Source: Actinomadura livida
GTDB taxonomy: Bacteria; Actinomycetota; Actinomycetes; Streptosporangiales; Streptosporangiaceae
NCBI RefSeq assembly: GCF_014648675.1
Contig: NZ_BMRO01000006.1
Location: 364,646-428,645 of the forward strand
Direction: 5' to 3'
DNA length: 64,000 nucleotides
In this document: one piece after another, positions 17,717 to 25,438 of the stretch
Layout of the letters: each line of letters begins with the position of its first letter
Numbering within the stretch: position 1 is the first letter of the stretch
The notes under the pieces: model-generated
What the model saw: the letters and a program-made list of their open reading frames with translations, nothing else
What the model was told of the DNA's origin: nothing
Databases searched by the model: none
Program-made: the position numbers and the translations under genes

Positions 17717-18594
17717 GTGCCCCGGCCACCGTGCGGACGGCGATCACCGGTGTGGGCTGGGCGGTGCCGGGACCGGACTTCGACCCGGAGACCGAACTGG
17801 CCGTGCGGGGCATGCGGCACAAGGACCGCTCCTCGCGGTTCGCGCTGCGGGCGGCGCGGCGGGCGCTCGGCGACGCCGGTCTGCTGGACGCCCCCGAACT
17901 GGACGGGGCGGCGGTGGTCGTGTCCTGCAACTTCGGGAACCTCGGCCCGGTCTGCGACTTCGTCGCGACCATCGACGGCGAGGGCAGCGCCGGGACGAGC
18001 CCGATGCGCGTGCCGCACCTGTCGAGCGCGGCCGCGGCGACCTGGGTCGCGCTCGACCACGGGATGCGCGGCCCGAACCTGACGCTGTCCAGCGGCGCTT
18101 CGGGCGGGCTCGACGCCGTCGCCTGGGCCCGGAACCTGATCGCGGCGGGCCGCGCCACGGCCGCCCTGGTCATCGGCATGGAACCGGACACGCCGCCGGT
18201 GGCGAGGCTGCACCGGGAGGCCGGCGGCACCGGGTGGATCGACGGGGCCGTCGGCCTGGTGGTCGAGCCCGTGCGGCACGCGGCGGACCGGGGCGCGCGG
18301 ATCCGCGCGGAGATCGCCGGCTTCGGCAGGGCGGACGACGAGCGGTCCGCCGTCGAGGCCGCGGGCGGCGCGGCGGTGCGGCGGCGGCTCGGCGGCGAGC
18401 CGAACGCGCGGTACGGGCGGTGCTCCGGCGCACTGGGCGTGGTGCAGTGCGCGATGGCCGTGGCGGAACTGGAGGCCGTGGCGGGACCGGAACCGCGGGC
18501 GGTGCTCGCCGTGGCCGGCGCCGGGACCGAGGAGGGCGACGGGTCGTCCGTCGCGGCACTTGTGCTCACGCCACCCCAGGGGAGGCCCGCATGA
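17713..18594 (+). CDS. Truncated, non-catalytic KS-like partner (pair 1)
   Basis: A 293-residue protein with thiolase-fold features but no active site. The nucleophile position reads LSSGASGGLDA (no Cys), and neither the HGTGT nor the GH-x-x-GAAG histidine motif is present; the C-terminal half is shortened. RYGRCSGALGVVQCAMA may be a relic of the last conserved block. Size and position match a degenerate chain-length-factor that dimerises with the preceding KS. ATGA overlaps on both sides imply co-translation with both ketosynthases. Confidence 0.75.
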   Translation: MSAPATVRTAITGVGWAVPGPDFDPETELAVRGMRHKDRSSRFALRAARRALGDAGLLDAPELDGAAVVVSCNFGNLGPVCDFVATIDGEGSAGTSPMRVPHLSSAAAATWVALDHGMRGPNLTLSSGASGGLDAVAWARNLIAAGRATAALVIGMEPDTPPVARLHREAGGTGWIDGAVGLVVEPVRHAADRGARIRAEIAGFGRADDERSAVEAAGGAAVRRRLGGEPNARYGRCSGALGVVQCAMAVAELEAVAGPEPRAVLAVAGAGTEEGDGSSVAALVLTPPQGRPA

Positions 18595-19799
18595 ACCCGT
18601 CCGACGGCGACCGGCGTGCGGTGATCACCGGTCTCGGCACGATCTCGTGTGCGGGCACCGATGTCGACGCGTACTGGGACGGCCTGCTCGCGGGCGGCGG
18701 AGAACCGGTCGAGGTTCCGATGCCGCACCTCAACATGCGGGCGAAGAAGATGTACCTCGTCGACCGGGCGCAGGTGCCCGCCGAGCCGTCCCACCACGCC
18801 GGGGCGGCGCTGGGCACCGGCCCGCGCCTGGCGGTCGCCGCGGCCGGGCAGGCGCTCGCCGACGCCGGCCTGGAGCCCGGGGCGTGCGGCGACGTCCCCG
18901 TGCTGCTCGGGGTGGAGATGGGCAACATGGACGTCCAGGAGACCCGGCGCAGCGCCGGAGACCCCGTGTGGACGCCGCTGGCGCCCACGGCCGCCGTCGT
19001 GGGCGCGGCCATCGGCTCGCGGGCCGCGGTGACGAGCGTGGGGAACGCGTGCTCGGCCACCGGTTACGCGCTCGCGATCGCGCTGGACATGATCCGCGCG
19101 GGCGAGGCGGCGGCGGTCCTGGTCGGCGGTGCCGAGGGGATCACCCGGGTCGGGCTGGGCGCGTTCAACCGCCTGGGAGCCGCGGACCCGGTGCGGTGCC
19201 GGCCGTTCGCCCGCGACCGGGCGGGCACGATGTTCGGCGACGGCTCGGCCGTGGTCGTGCTCGAAGCGGCCGGGCACGCCCGGCGGCGCGGCGCCGAGCC
19301 GTACGCCGAGCTGGCCGGCGCGGCCTGGAGCTGCGACGCCTACCACGCGACGGCTCCCGATCCGTCGGGCGACCAGATCGTCCGCGCGATGACCGAGGCG
19401 CTGGCCGACGCGGGCATGAGCGGCTCCGACATCGGCTGCGTCATCCCCCACGGCACGGGGACGCCGCTCAACGACGTGGTGGAGAGCCGGGCCCTGCACA
19501 GGGTGTTCGGCGAACGGACGCGCGAGCTGCCGCTCTTCTCGCTCAAGGCCATGATCGGCCACACGACCGGCGCGGCGGGCGTTTTCGCCTGCCTCACGGC
19601 GACGCTCATGCTGCGGCACCGGAGGAGCCCGGCGAACGTCCCGATCGACCAGGACCCCGAGTGCGACGTCTGGCTTCCGCAGGACCGCGCCGTTCCGCTG
19701 CAGGAGCCCGCGGTCATGGTCAACACCTATGCGTTCGGCGGCAACAACACGTCCTTCGTCGTCAGGGAGTTCACCGGGGATGCGGAGGGGGCGCCATGA
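18591..19799 (+). CDS. Beta-ketoacyl synthase, catalytic (KS of pair 2)
   Basis: A 402-residue FabF-like condensing enzyme with a full triad: GNACSATGYA (Cys), IPHGTGTPLND (His) and LKAMIGHTTGAAG (Lys and His). MFGDGSAVVVLE and the C-terminal NTYAFGGNNTSFVV are classical KS blocks. It overlaps by four bases with the KS-like gene before it and with the KS-like gene after it. With two active KS genes each followed by an inactive partner, the operon probably makes two heterodimers with different chain-length or priming roles. Confidence 0.92.
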   Translation: MNPSDGDRRAVITGLGTISCAGTDVDAYWDGLLAGGGEPVEVPMPHLNMRAKKMYLVDRAQVPAEPSHHAGAALGTGPRLAVAAAGQALADAGLEPGACGDVPVLLGVEMGNMDVQETRRSAGDPVWTPLAPTAAVVGAAIGSRAAVTSVGNACSATGYALAIALDMIRAGEAAAVLVGGAEGITRVGLGAFNRLGAADPVRCRPFARDRAGTMFGDGSAVVVLEAAGHARRRGAEPYAELAGAAWSCDAYHATAPDPSGDQIVRAMTEALADAGMSGSDIGCVIPHGTGTPLNDVVESRALHRVFGERTRELPLFSLKAMIGHTTGAAGVFACLTATLMLRHRRSPANVPIDQDPECDVWLPQDRAVPLQEPAVMVNTYAFGGNNTSFVVREFTGDAEGAP

Positions 19800-20827
19800 G
19801 TTCCGGGGAGCTTGCCGTCGCCGGCCTGGGGATCGTCGCGCCGGGCGTCTCCGGGCCGGAGGACGCGCTGGCGCCGGCCGCGCCGGCGCCGCCCGGCTGG
19901 TTCCGTACGGAGGTCGCGCTGCCGGGGCGCGGCTACCGGCGGCTGCCCGACGCGTCCAAGTACCTGCTCGCCGCGTCGAGGCTGGCGGTCGGCGACGCCG
20001 GGGGCCGCTTCGCGGAGACCCCGCGCGAGCACCGGGGCGCGGTGGTGGCCATCAACAACACGGGCGCCGCCCTGCTGGAGGAGCTGGACCGCACGATCGT
20101 CGACAAGGGGGCCGAGGAGCTGCCGCCCTCCAGCACGCCGTTCGGAGCGATGAGCTCGTTCGCCGGCCGGCTGTCGATGGAGCACGACATCACCGGCTTC
20201 AACCTCACCGTGAACTCCCCGCTCACGGCCGGTCTCGACGCGATCCAGACCGCGGTCCGCGCCGTCGCCGCCGGACGGGCCCGGACGGTTCTCGTGGGCG
20301 CGGTCGAGGAGGCGCTCTCCCCCTCCCAGTCGTCACCCTCCCAGTCGTCATCAGCCCAGTCGTCATCAGCCCAGTCGCCGGCCAACGGATTGCAGGCGGG
20401 CGCCGTCGTGCTGCACTGCGAGCCTCCCGGGGAAGGGGAGGCCCGCTATGGCACGTGCAGGGCGCGCGGCACGTTCCTGGATCCCGCCGCGGCCGCGAGC
20501 GACGCCGCCGCCGTCCTCGCCGCCCTGGTGGGCGACGACCCGCCGGACCGGATCGACGCCGTGCTGGACGACTCCGCGGTCGGGACGGCCGCCGCCCGGT
20601 GGCTGGACCGCCTGACCGGCGAGCACGGCGTCGCCGTCGTCATCGTCCCGAGCACGGCGCAGGCCGGCTGCCTCGTCCCGCTGCAGCGCGTCCTGGGCCT
20701 GTTCGCCCAGGAGCACACGGCCCCCGTCCGGCGCGGGGTCCTGGCCGCCTCCGACCAGGGCACGGTCGCGTTCGCGGAGCTGACCGTGGCGCCGCGCGGG
20801 GCGGCCGCGAAGGGGAAGGAGAACTGA
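19796..20827 (+). CDS. Chain-length-factor-like KS partner with internal repeat (pair 2)
   Basis: A 343-residue KS-like protein. The active-site Cys position reads LTVNSPLTAGLDA, with Ser-Pro where Ala-Cys is expected, and the HGTGT and GH motifs are absent, so it cannot condense. This fits a chain-length factor for the preceding KS. After residue about 175 it carries a Ser/Gln/Pro-rich insert built from four 15-bp DNA repeats, where KS proteins have a surface loop. It ends with a Lys-rich tail (AAAKGKEN), and its stop overlaps the start of the enoyl reductase (TGATG). Confidence 0.8.
   Translation: MSSGELAVAGLGIVAPGVSGPEDALAPAAPAPPGWFRTEVALPGRGYRRLPDASKYLLAASRLAVGDAGGRFAETPREHRGAVVAINNTGAALLEELDRTIVDKGAEELPPSSTPFGAMSSFAGRLSMEHDITGFNLTVNSPLTAGLDAIQTAVRAVAAGRARTVLVGAVEEALSPSQSSPSQSSSAQSSSAQSPANGLQAGAVVLHCEPPGEGEARYGTCRARGTFLDPAAAASDAAAVLAALVGDDPPDRIDAVLDDSAVGTAAARWLDRLTGEHGVAVVIVPSTAQAGCLVPLQRVLGLFAQEHTAPVRRGVLAASDQGTVAFAELTVAPRGAAAKGKEN
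20321..20380 (+). repeat. Four tandem 15-bp units inside the KS-like gene
   Basis: Units start at 20321, 20336, 20351 and 20366. The first two are identical (CCCTCCCAGTCGTCA); the third and fourth begin TCAGCCCAGTCG. Each encodes five residues (pattern P/S-S/A-Q-S-S/P), so copy-number change would keep the frame. Confidence 0.95.
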
Positions 20828-21627
20828 TGTTCGTTCCGCTCAAGGGTGCGTGGGCCCTGATATTCGGGGTGTCCAGCGGCATGGGGTTGGAGGCCGCGCG
20901 GGCACTGGCCGAGGCGGGTTGCGGCATCATCGGGGTGCATTTCGACCTCGCCGAGGGCCGGCAGGAGGCGGAGCAGCACGCCGGGGAACTGGGCGACCTC
21001 GGCGTCGCGGCGCATTTCTTCAATCGCAATATCGCGTCGAAGCAGGCCCGCGCGGAACTCGTCCCCGTCATCCGCGAGCTGACGGCCGGCGCCGGGCTCC
21101 GGGTCGTCGTGCACTCGGTCGCCTACGGGACGCTGACGTCCCTCCTCCCGTCGCCGGACGGCCGGGAGCCCGGCACCACCGCCAAGCAGCTCGCGATGAC
21201 CGTCGACGTCATGGGGCACAGCCTCGTGTACTGGACCCAGGACCTGCTGGAGGCGGACCTGCTGCCGCGCGGGGCCAACATCTTCGCCATGACCAGCACA
21301 GGCGGGACCAGGGTGCTGCCCAACTACGCGCCGGTGGCGGCGGCGAAGGCGGTGCTGGAGTCCCACGTCCGCCACCTGGCCGTGGAACTCGCGCCCAGGG
21401 GCGTGGCGGTGAACGCGATCCGGGCCGGCACCACGATCACCCCGGCGCTGCGGAAGATCCCGGGCAGCGACCAGATCATCGCCCAGTGCCGCGAGATCAA
21501 TCCCGGCGGGCGGCTGACGCGTCCCGAGGACGTGGCGGAGGCGATCGTCACCCTGTCGTCCAGCGACTCGTCATGGCTCACCGGGAACGTCATCGGAGTC
21601 GACGGCGGAGAGGCCCTCGTCCGATGA
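20827..21627 (+). CDS. FabI/FabL-like enoyl-ACP reductase
   Basis: A 266-residue SDR-fold protein. The N terminus has the loose cofactor motif GVSSGMGLEAARALAEAG. The active-site spacing is Tyr-x6-Lys (NYAPVAAAK), which is the hallmark of FabI/FabL enoyl reductases rather than the Tyr-x3-Lys of ordinary SDRs. TSTGGTRVLPN precedes the Tyr. VDGGEALV closes the fold. It would reduce the 2-enoyl-ACP intermediate with NAD(P)H, giving saturated carbons. It starts by overlap with the KS-like gene and is followed by an ACP gene 37 bases on. Confidence 0.8.
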   Translation: MFVPLKGAWALIFGVSSGMGLEAARALAEAGCGIIGVHFDLAEGRQEAEQHAGELGDLGVAAHFFNRNIASKQARAELVPVIRELTAGAGLRVVVHSVAYGTLTSLLPSPDGREPGTTAKQLAMTVDVMGHSLVYWTQDLLEADLLPRGANIFAMTSTGGTRVLPNYAPVAAAKAVLESHVRHLAVELAPRGVAVNAIRAGTTITPALRKIPGSDQIIAQCREINPGGRLTRPEDVAEAIVTLSSSDSSWLTGNVIGVDGGEALVR

Positions 21628-21664
21628 GGACAGCGCAGGAACCGAGATCAGAAGGAGCCGCACC

Positions 21665-21925
21665 GTGTCAGACAACCAGGCCGCCGCGGTCGACATCGAC
21701 GACATCCGCGCGCTGATCGCGGAGGAGATCGAGCTTCCGGTCGAGGAGGTGACCGACGAGGCCGACCTGGCGGGCGACCTCGAAGTGGACTCCCTCGCGG
21801 CGATGGAGATCGCCGTCCAGCTGGAGAAGCGGTACCGGATCAAGATCGACGAGGAGGAGATCTCGACCTTCACCTCGCTGTCGGTCATCCACCGGTTCAT
21901 CGCCGCCAAGGTCGGGACGGGCTGA
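21665..21925 (+). CDS. Acyl carrier protein (extension ACP)
   Basis: An 86-residue ACP. The phosphopantetheine serine sits in LEVDSLAAMEIAVQLEKRY, the usual type II FAS/PKS consensus, and helix III ends with STFTSLSVIHRFI. The GTG start follows AGAAGGAG with ideal spacing. The stop overlaps the ATG of the FabG gene (TGATG). As the more FAS-like of the two carriers in the operon, it probably holds the growing chain. Confidence 0.93.
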   Translation: MSDNQAAAVDIDDIRALIAEEIELPVEEVTDEADLAGDLEVDSLAAMEIAVQLEKRYRIKIDEEEISTFTSLSVIHRFIAAKVGTG

Positions 21926-22671
21926 TGGCGGACGAGCGGCGGCCGGTCGCGATCGTGACCGGCGGATCCCGCGGCATCGGGCGCGCCACCGTCGTCCGCC
22001 TGGCCGCCGACGGCTTCGACGTGGCGTTCTGCTACCTGTCCAGCCCGGACAAGGCGGCCGAGGTCGCGGCCGAGGCGCGCCGCTACGGCGCCCGGGTGCT
22101 CGCCCGCAAGGCCGACGTCTCGGTCACGGGCCAGGCGGAGGAGCTCGTCGCCGAGGCGGAGGACGAGCTCGGCCCGCTGGCGGCGGTGGTCGCCAACGCC
22201 GGCATCGTGCGCGACCGCCCCCTCGCCCGGATGACCCACGACGAATGGGACGCGGTCATCCGCACGAACCTCGACGGCACCTACCACATCTGCCGTGCCG
22301 CGGCCCGGTCGCTGATGCGGCACGACAGCGGAGCCGTCGTCACGATCTCCTCGGTGGCCGGCATCTACGGCAACGTCGGCCAGGCGAACTACGCCGCGTC
22401 GAAGGCCGGGATCGTCGGCTTCACGAAGTCGATCGCGAAGGAGCTCGGCCGGTTCGGCGTCCGCGCCAACTGCGTGGCGCCCGGCCTGATAACGACGGAC
22501 ATGACCGAGGAACTCGGGCCGGAGAAGCGCAAGGGGCAGCTCGACCGGATCCCGCTCCGCCGGGCCGGGACCCCGGACGAGGTCGCCGACCTCGTGTCCT
22601 TCCTGATCTCCGGACGCTCCTCCTACATCACGGGGCAGGTCCTGGGGATCGACGGCGGTTTCTCCCTTTGA
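21925..22671 (+). CDS. fabG: 3-Oxoacyl-ACP reductase (FabG-like)
   Basis: A 248-residue classical SDR: TGGSRGIGRA for NADPH, NAGIVRDRPLARM, SVAGIYGNVGQANYAASKAG with the YxxxK pair, and a C-terminal ITGQVLGIDGGF. It reduces the beta-keto group after each condensation. It is encoded directly after the extension ACP with overlapping stop and start, so it is part of the reducing cycle of this pathway. No dehydratase gene of the FabA/FabZ type is found next to it. Confidence 0.93.
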   Translation: MADERRPVAIVTGGSRGIGRATVVRLAADGFDVAFCYLSSPDKAAEVAAEARRYGARVLARKADVSVTGQAEELVAEAEDELGPLAAVVANAGIVRDRPLARMTHDEWDAVIRTNLDGTYHICRAAARSLMRHDSGAVVTISSVAGIYGNVGQANYAASKAGIVGFTKSIAKELGRFGVRANCVAPGLITTDMTEELGPEKRKGQLDRIPLRRAGTPDEVADLVSFLISGRSSYITGQVLGIDGGFSL

Positions 22672-22719
22672 CCTCCCGCCCGCGGGGACCGGCGGCGGGA
22701 CCACGTTGGAGCCGACAAG

Positions 22720-24975
22720 ATGCTGATCGACATCACCCGTAGGGCGTCGCCCTGCGATCCGGCCGAGCTGGAGCGGATCGCCGGGCTGGCCGACTCGCGG
22801 CGCGGCGGCGCGCTCAGCTCCGGGATGGAGTATCCGGGGCGCTACCGCCGCCGGGCCGTGGCGTACACCGACCCGCCGGTCGAGATCGTCGCGTCCGGGC
22901 GGCGGTGCACGGCGCGGGCGCTGAACGAGCGCGGCCGGGTGGTCCTGCCCGTGATCGTGGCGGCGATGCGCCGGGCCGGCCGGGACGCCGGCGGGCAGGC
23001 GGGCGGGCAGCCGGGCGAGCACACCGTCGTGATCCCGGAACCGGACCGCATGGTCCCCGAGGAGGAGCGCACCCGGCGGCCGACCGTGTTCAGCGCGCTG
23101 CGGGCCATCGCCGCGGCGTTCCGGTTCGACGACCCGTACCTCGGCCTCTACGGGGCGTTCGGGTACGACCTGGCGTTCCAGTTCGAGCCGGTGCGGCAAC
23201 GGCTGGAACGTCCGGCGGCCCAGCGCGACATGGTGCTCCACCTGCCGGACGAGATCTGGGTGGCGGAGCACGGGCGGGAGGAGGCGACGCGTTACTCCTA
23301 CGAGTTCGAGGTGGGCGGGACCTCCACGTCCGGCCTCCCGAGGGAGACAGCGCCGACGGGTCCTGGCGGGCCGCCGCCGGCCCCGGCGAACAGGTCGCCG
23401 CGACGCGCGGATCCCCGGCCCGGGGCGTACGCCGCGCTCGTCGAGCGGGCGCGGGAGCGGTTCGCCCGCGGCGACCTGTTCGAGGTGGTGCCCAGCCACG
23501 TGTTCTACGGGAGATGCGGCTCGCCGGCGGCCCTCTACCGGTCGCTCCGCCGCCGCAATCCCGCCCCCTACGAGTTCCTCTTCAACCTGGGGGCCGGAGA
23601 GCACCTGGTCGGCGCGTCACCGGAGATGTACGTTCGGGTGACCGGCGACCGGGTGGAGACCTGCCCGATCGCGGGCACGATCCGGCGCGGCGAGGGACCG
23701 CTGGAGGACGCGGCGAACATCGCCGCGCTGCTCGGATCGGCGAAGGACGAGTCCGAGCTGACCATGTGCACCGACGTGGACCGCAACGACAAGGCGCGGG
23801 TCTGCCTGCCGGGGTCGGTCCAGGTGATCGGGCGGCGGCAGATCGAGGTCTACAGCCGGCTCATCCACACCGTGGACCACGTCGAGGGGCGGCTGCGTCC
23901 GGAGTTCGACGCGCTGGACGCGTTCCTCACCCACATGTGGGCGGTGACCGTGACCGGGGCGCCCAAGGCGTGGGCGATGCAGTTCATCGAGGACAACGAG
24001 GACGCCCCGCGGCGGTGGTACGGCGGCGCGGTCGGGCGGATCGGGTTCGACGGGTCGCTGGACACCGGCCTGACGCTGCGGACCGCGCACATCACCGGCG
24101 GCGTCGCCGCGGTGCGGACCGGGGCGACGCTGCTGTTCGACTCGGTGCCGGAGGCCGAGGAGGAGGAGACGCGCATCAAGGCGCGCGCTCTGCTGGAGGC
24201 GCTGGCGGAAGCGGGCCCGCGGAGCGGACCCGGCGCCGGCCGCTCCATCGGTGCCGCCATGGGGGCGCACCCGTCCGGCATGGGGAGGTCCGCGCCGGTG
24301 CGCGTACTGCTGGTCGACCACCAGGACTCGTTCGTGCACATGCTGGGCGACTACTTCCGGCAGCAGAGGGCGCGGGTCACCACGCTCAGGTACGGGTTCG
24401 AGCCCGAACTGCTGGACGAGTACGCGCCGGACCTGGTGGTGCTGTCGCCGGGGCCGGGGCGGCCGTCCGACTTCGGATGCGCCGGGCTGCTCGACGAGGT
24501 GTACCGGCGGGGACTTCCGGTGCTGGGGACGTGCCTGGGGCTGCAGGCGATGGTGGAGTACGAGGGCGGGACCCTGTCGGTGCTGCCGGAACCCGAGCAC
24601 GGCAAGAGGGGGCTGGTGCGGGTGTCCGGCGGCGCGCTGCTGAAGGGCCTCGGCCCGGAGTTCACCGCCGGGCGGTACCACTCGCTGTACGCACCGCCGG
24701 ACGAGGTGCGCGGCGGGTTCGCCGTGACGGCGGTGTCCCCGGACGGGGCAGCGATGGCGATCGAGGATCCGGCGGCGGGCCGCTGGGCGGTGCAGTTCCA
24801 TCCGGAGTCGATCCTCACCGCGTCCGGCCGGGCCGGGCACCGGATCATCGCCAACGTGCTCGATCTGTGCCGGGAGCGGATGCGCTCGCGCTCTCCCGGC
24901 GCCCCGCGCGGCGACTATCCGCCCGCGGCTCACCATGCGCGCGTCGGGCCGGTGCCTTCGCGCGCTGCCGATTGA
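22720..24975 (+). CDS. trpEG: Fused anthranilate synthase (TrpE-TrpG)
   Basis: A 751-residue fusion. The TrpE-like chorismate-binding part spans about residues 1-500 (GYDLAFQFEPV, CPIAGTIRRGEGP, DRNDKARVCLPGSVQV, TVTGAPKAWAMQFIE). The glutamine amidotransferase part follows from about 527 (VLLVDHQDSF, GTCLGLQAM with the catalytic Cys, and QFHPESI with His and Glu). It converts chorismate and glutamine to anthranilate. Presence inside the polyketide operon argues for a dedicated supply of anthranilate as building block rather than tryptophan synthesis, because no other trp gene is near. It starts 48 bases after fabG. Confidence 0.92.
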   Translation: MLIDITRRASPCDPAELERIAGLADSRRGGALSSGMEYPGRYRRRAVAYTDPPVEIVASGRRCTARALNERGRVVLPVIVAAMRRAGRDAGGQAGGQPGEHTVVIPEPDRMVPEEERTRRPTVFSALRAIAAAFRFDDPYLGLYGAFGYDLAFQFEPVRQRLERPAAQRDMVLHLPDEIWVAEHGREEATRYSYEFEVGGTSTSGLPRETAPTGPGGPPPAPANRSPRRADPRPGAYAALVERARERFARGDLFEVVPSHVFYGRCGSPAALYRSLRRRNPAPYEFLFNLGAGEHLVGASPEMYVRVTGDRVETCPIAGTIRRGEGPLEDAANIAALLGSAKDESELTMCTDVDRNDKARVCLPGSVQVIGRRQIEVYSRLIHTVDHVEGRLRPEFDALDAFLTHMWAVTVTGAPKAWAMQFIEDNEDAPRRWYGGAVGRIGFDGSLDTGLTLRTAHITGGVAAVRTGATLLFDSVPEAEEEETRIKARALLEALAEAGPRSGPGAGRSIGAAMGAHPSGMGRSAPVRVLLVDHQDSFVHMLGDYFRQQRARVTTLRYGFEPELLDEYAPDLVVLSPGPGRPSDFGCAGLLDEVYRRGLPVLGTCLGLQAMVEYEGGTLSVLPEPEHGKRGLVRVSGGALLKGLGPEFTAGRYHSLYAPPDEVRGGFAVTAVSPDGAAMAIEDPAAGRWAVQFHPESILTASGRAGHRIIANVLDLCRERMRSRSPGAPRGDYPPAAHHARVGPVPSRAAD

Positions 24976-24988
24976 TTGGCGGTGACCA

Positions 24989-25438
24989 ATGGTCGAACCA
25001 CTGCACGTCGAGCAAATGCAGGTGCGCTGGGCGGACACGGACGCCGGAGGGCGCATCCATTGGTCGGCGGTCTTCCGCTGGGCCGAAGCCGCCGAGCATT
25101 CCTTTCTCCGCGCACTCGGCTGGGATACCGAGAAAGCGGGCACCTATCCGCGGCGTTCGACGGAGGCCGCCTATCACCGGCCGCTGCGATTCGGGCAGAA
25201 TTTCGAGGTGCGCATCGGAATCGAGCGCATGAAGACCAGTTCCGTCACCTTCGGCTGGACGGTCGTCAGCGGCGGGCAGACCTGTGTCAGCGGCAGGCAC
25301 ACCGTCGTGCACATCGGCGACGACGGCCGCCCGGCGCGGTGGCCGGACCATCTCCGGGCCGGTCTGGCGGGCGTGCTCCGAGGTGCGGGCGGCGGGGACC
25401 GCTACACCTGCTTGGCCGCCGACTCGCGCAGCAGGTAG
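24989..25438 (+). CDS. YbgC/4-hydroxybenzoyl-CoA-type thioesterase
   Basis: A 149-residue hotdog protein. VRWADTDAGGRIHWSAVFRW is the 4HBT signature, with the Asp of DTDAGG as catalytic residue; EAAYHRPLRFGQNFEVRI and SVTFGWTVV are the core strands. It probably releases the product or an aryl/acyl intermediate from CoA or ACP. It is the last gene of the plus-strand operon and its 3' end overlaps the convergent ligase gene by 37 bases. Confidence 0.85.
   Translation: MVEPLHVEQMQVRWADTDAGGRIHWSAVFRWAEAAEHSFLRALGWDTEKAGTYPRRSTEAAYHRPLRFGQNFEVRIGIERMKTSSVTFGWTVVSGGQTCVSGRHTVVHIGDDGRPARWPDHLRAGLAGVLRGAGGGDRYTCLAADSRSR

Noticed and set aside
14659..18279. A long open frame of more than 1200 codons antisense to the ACP, ligase and ketosynthase genes
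   Set aside because: It is the antisense third-position shadow of real genes in very high G+C DNA; its translation is low-complexity Arg/Pro/Gly-rich with no domains. The same applies to long frames at 10474-14148 and 34423-38079.
20321..20380. CRISPR-like direct repeats
   Set aside because: Units are only 15 bp, contiguous without spacers and in frame within a coding gene.
7186..25438. Ladderane-like lipid pathway
   Set aside because: Radical SAM-B12 and FAS-type genes occur together, but the aryl ligases, anthranilate synthase and flavin hydroxylase point to an aromatic starter; the likeness is kept only as a comparison.
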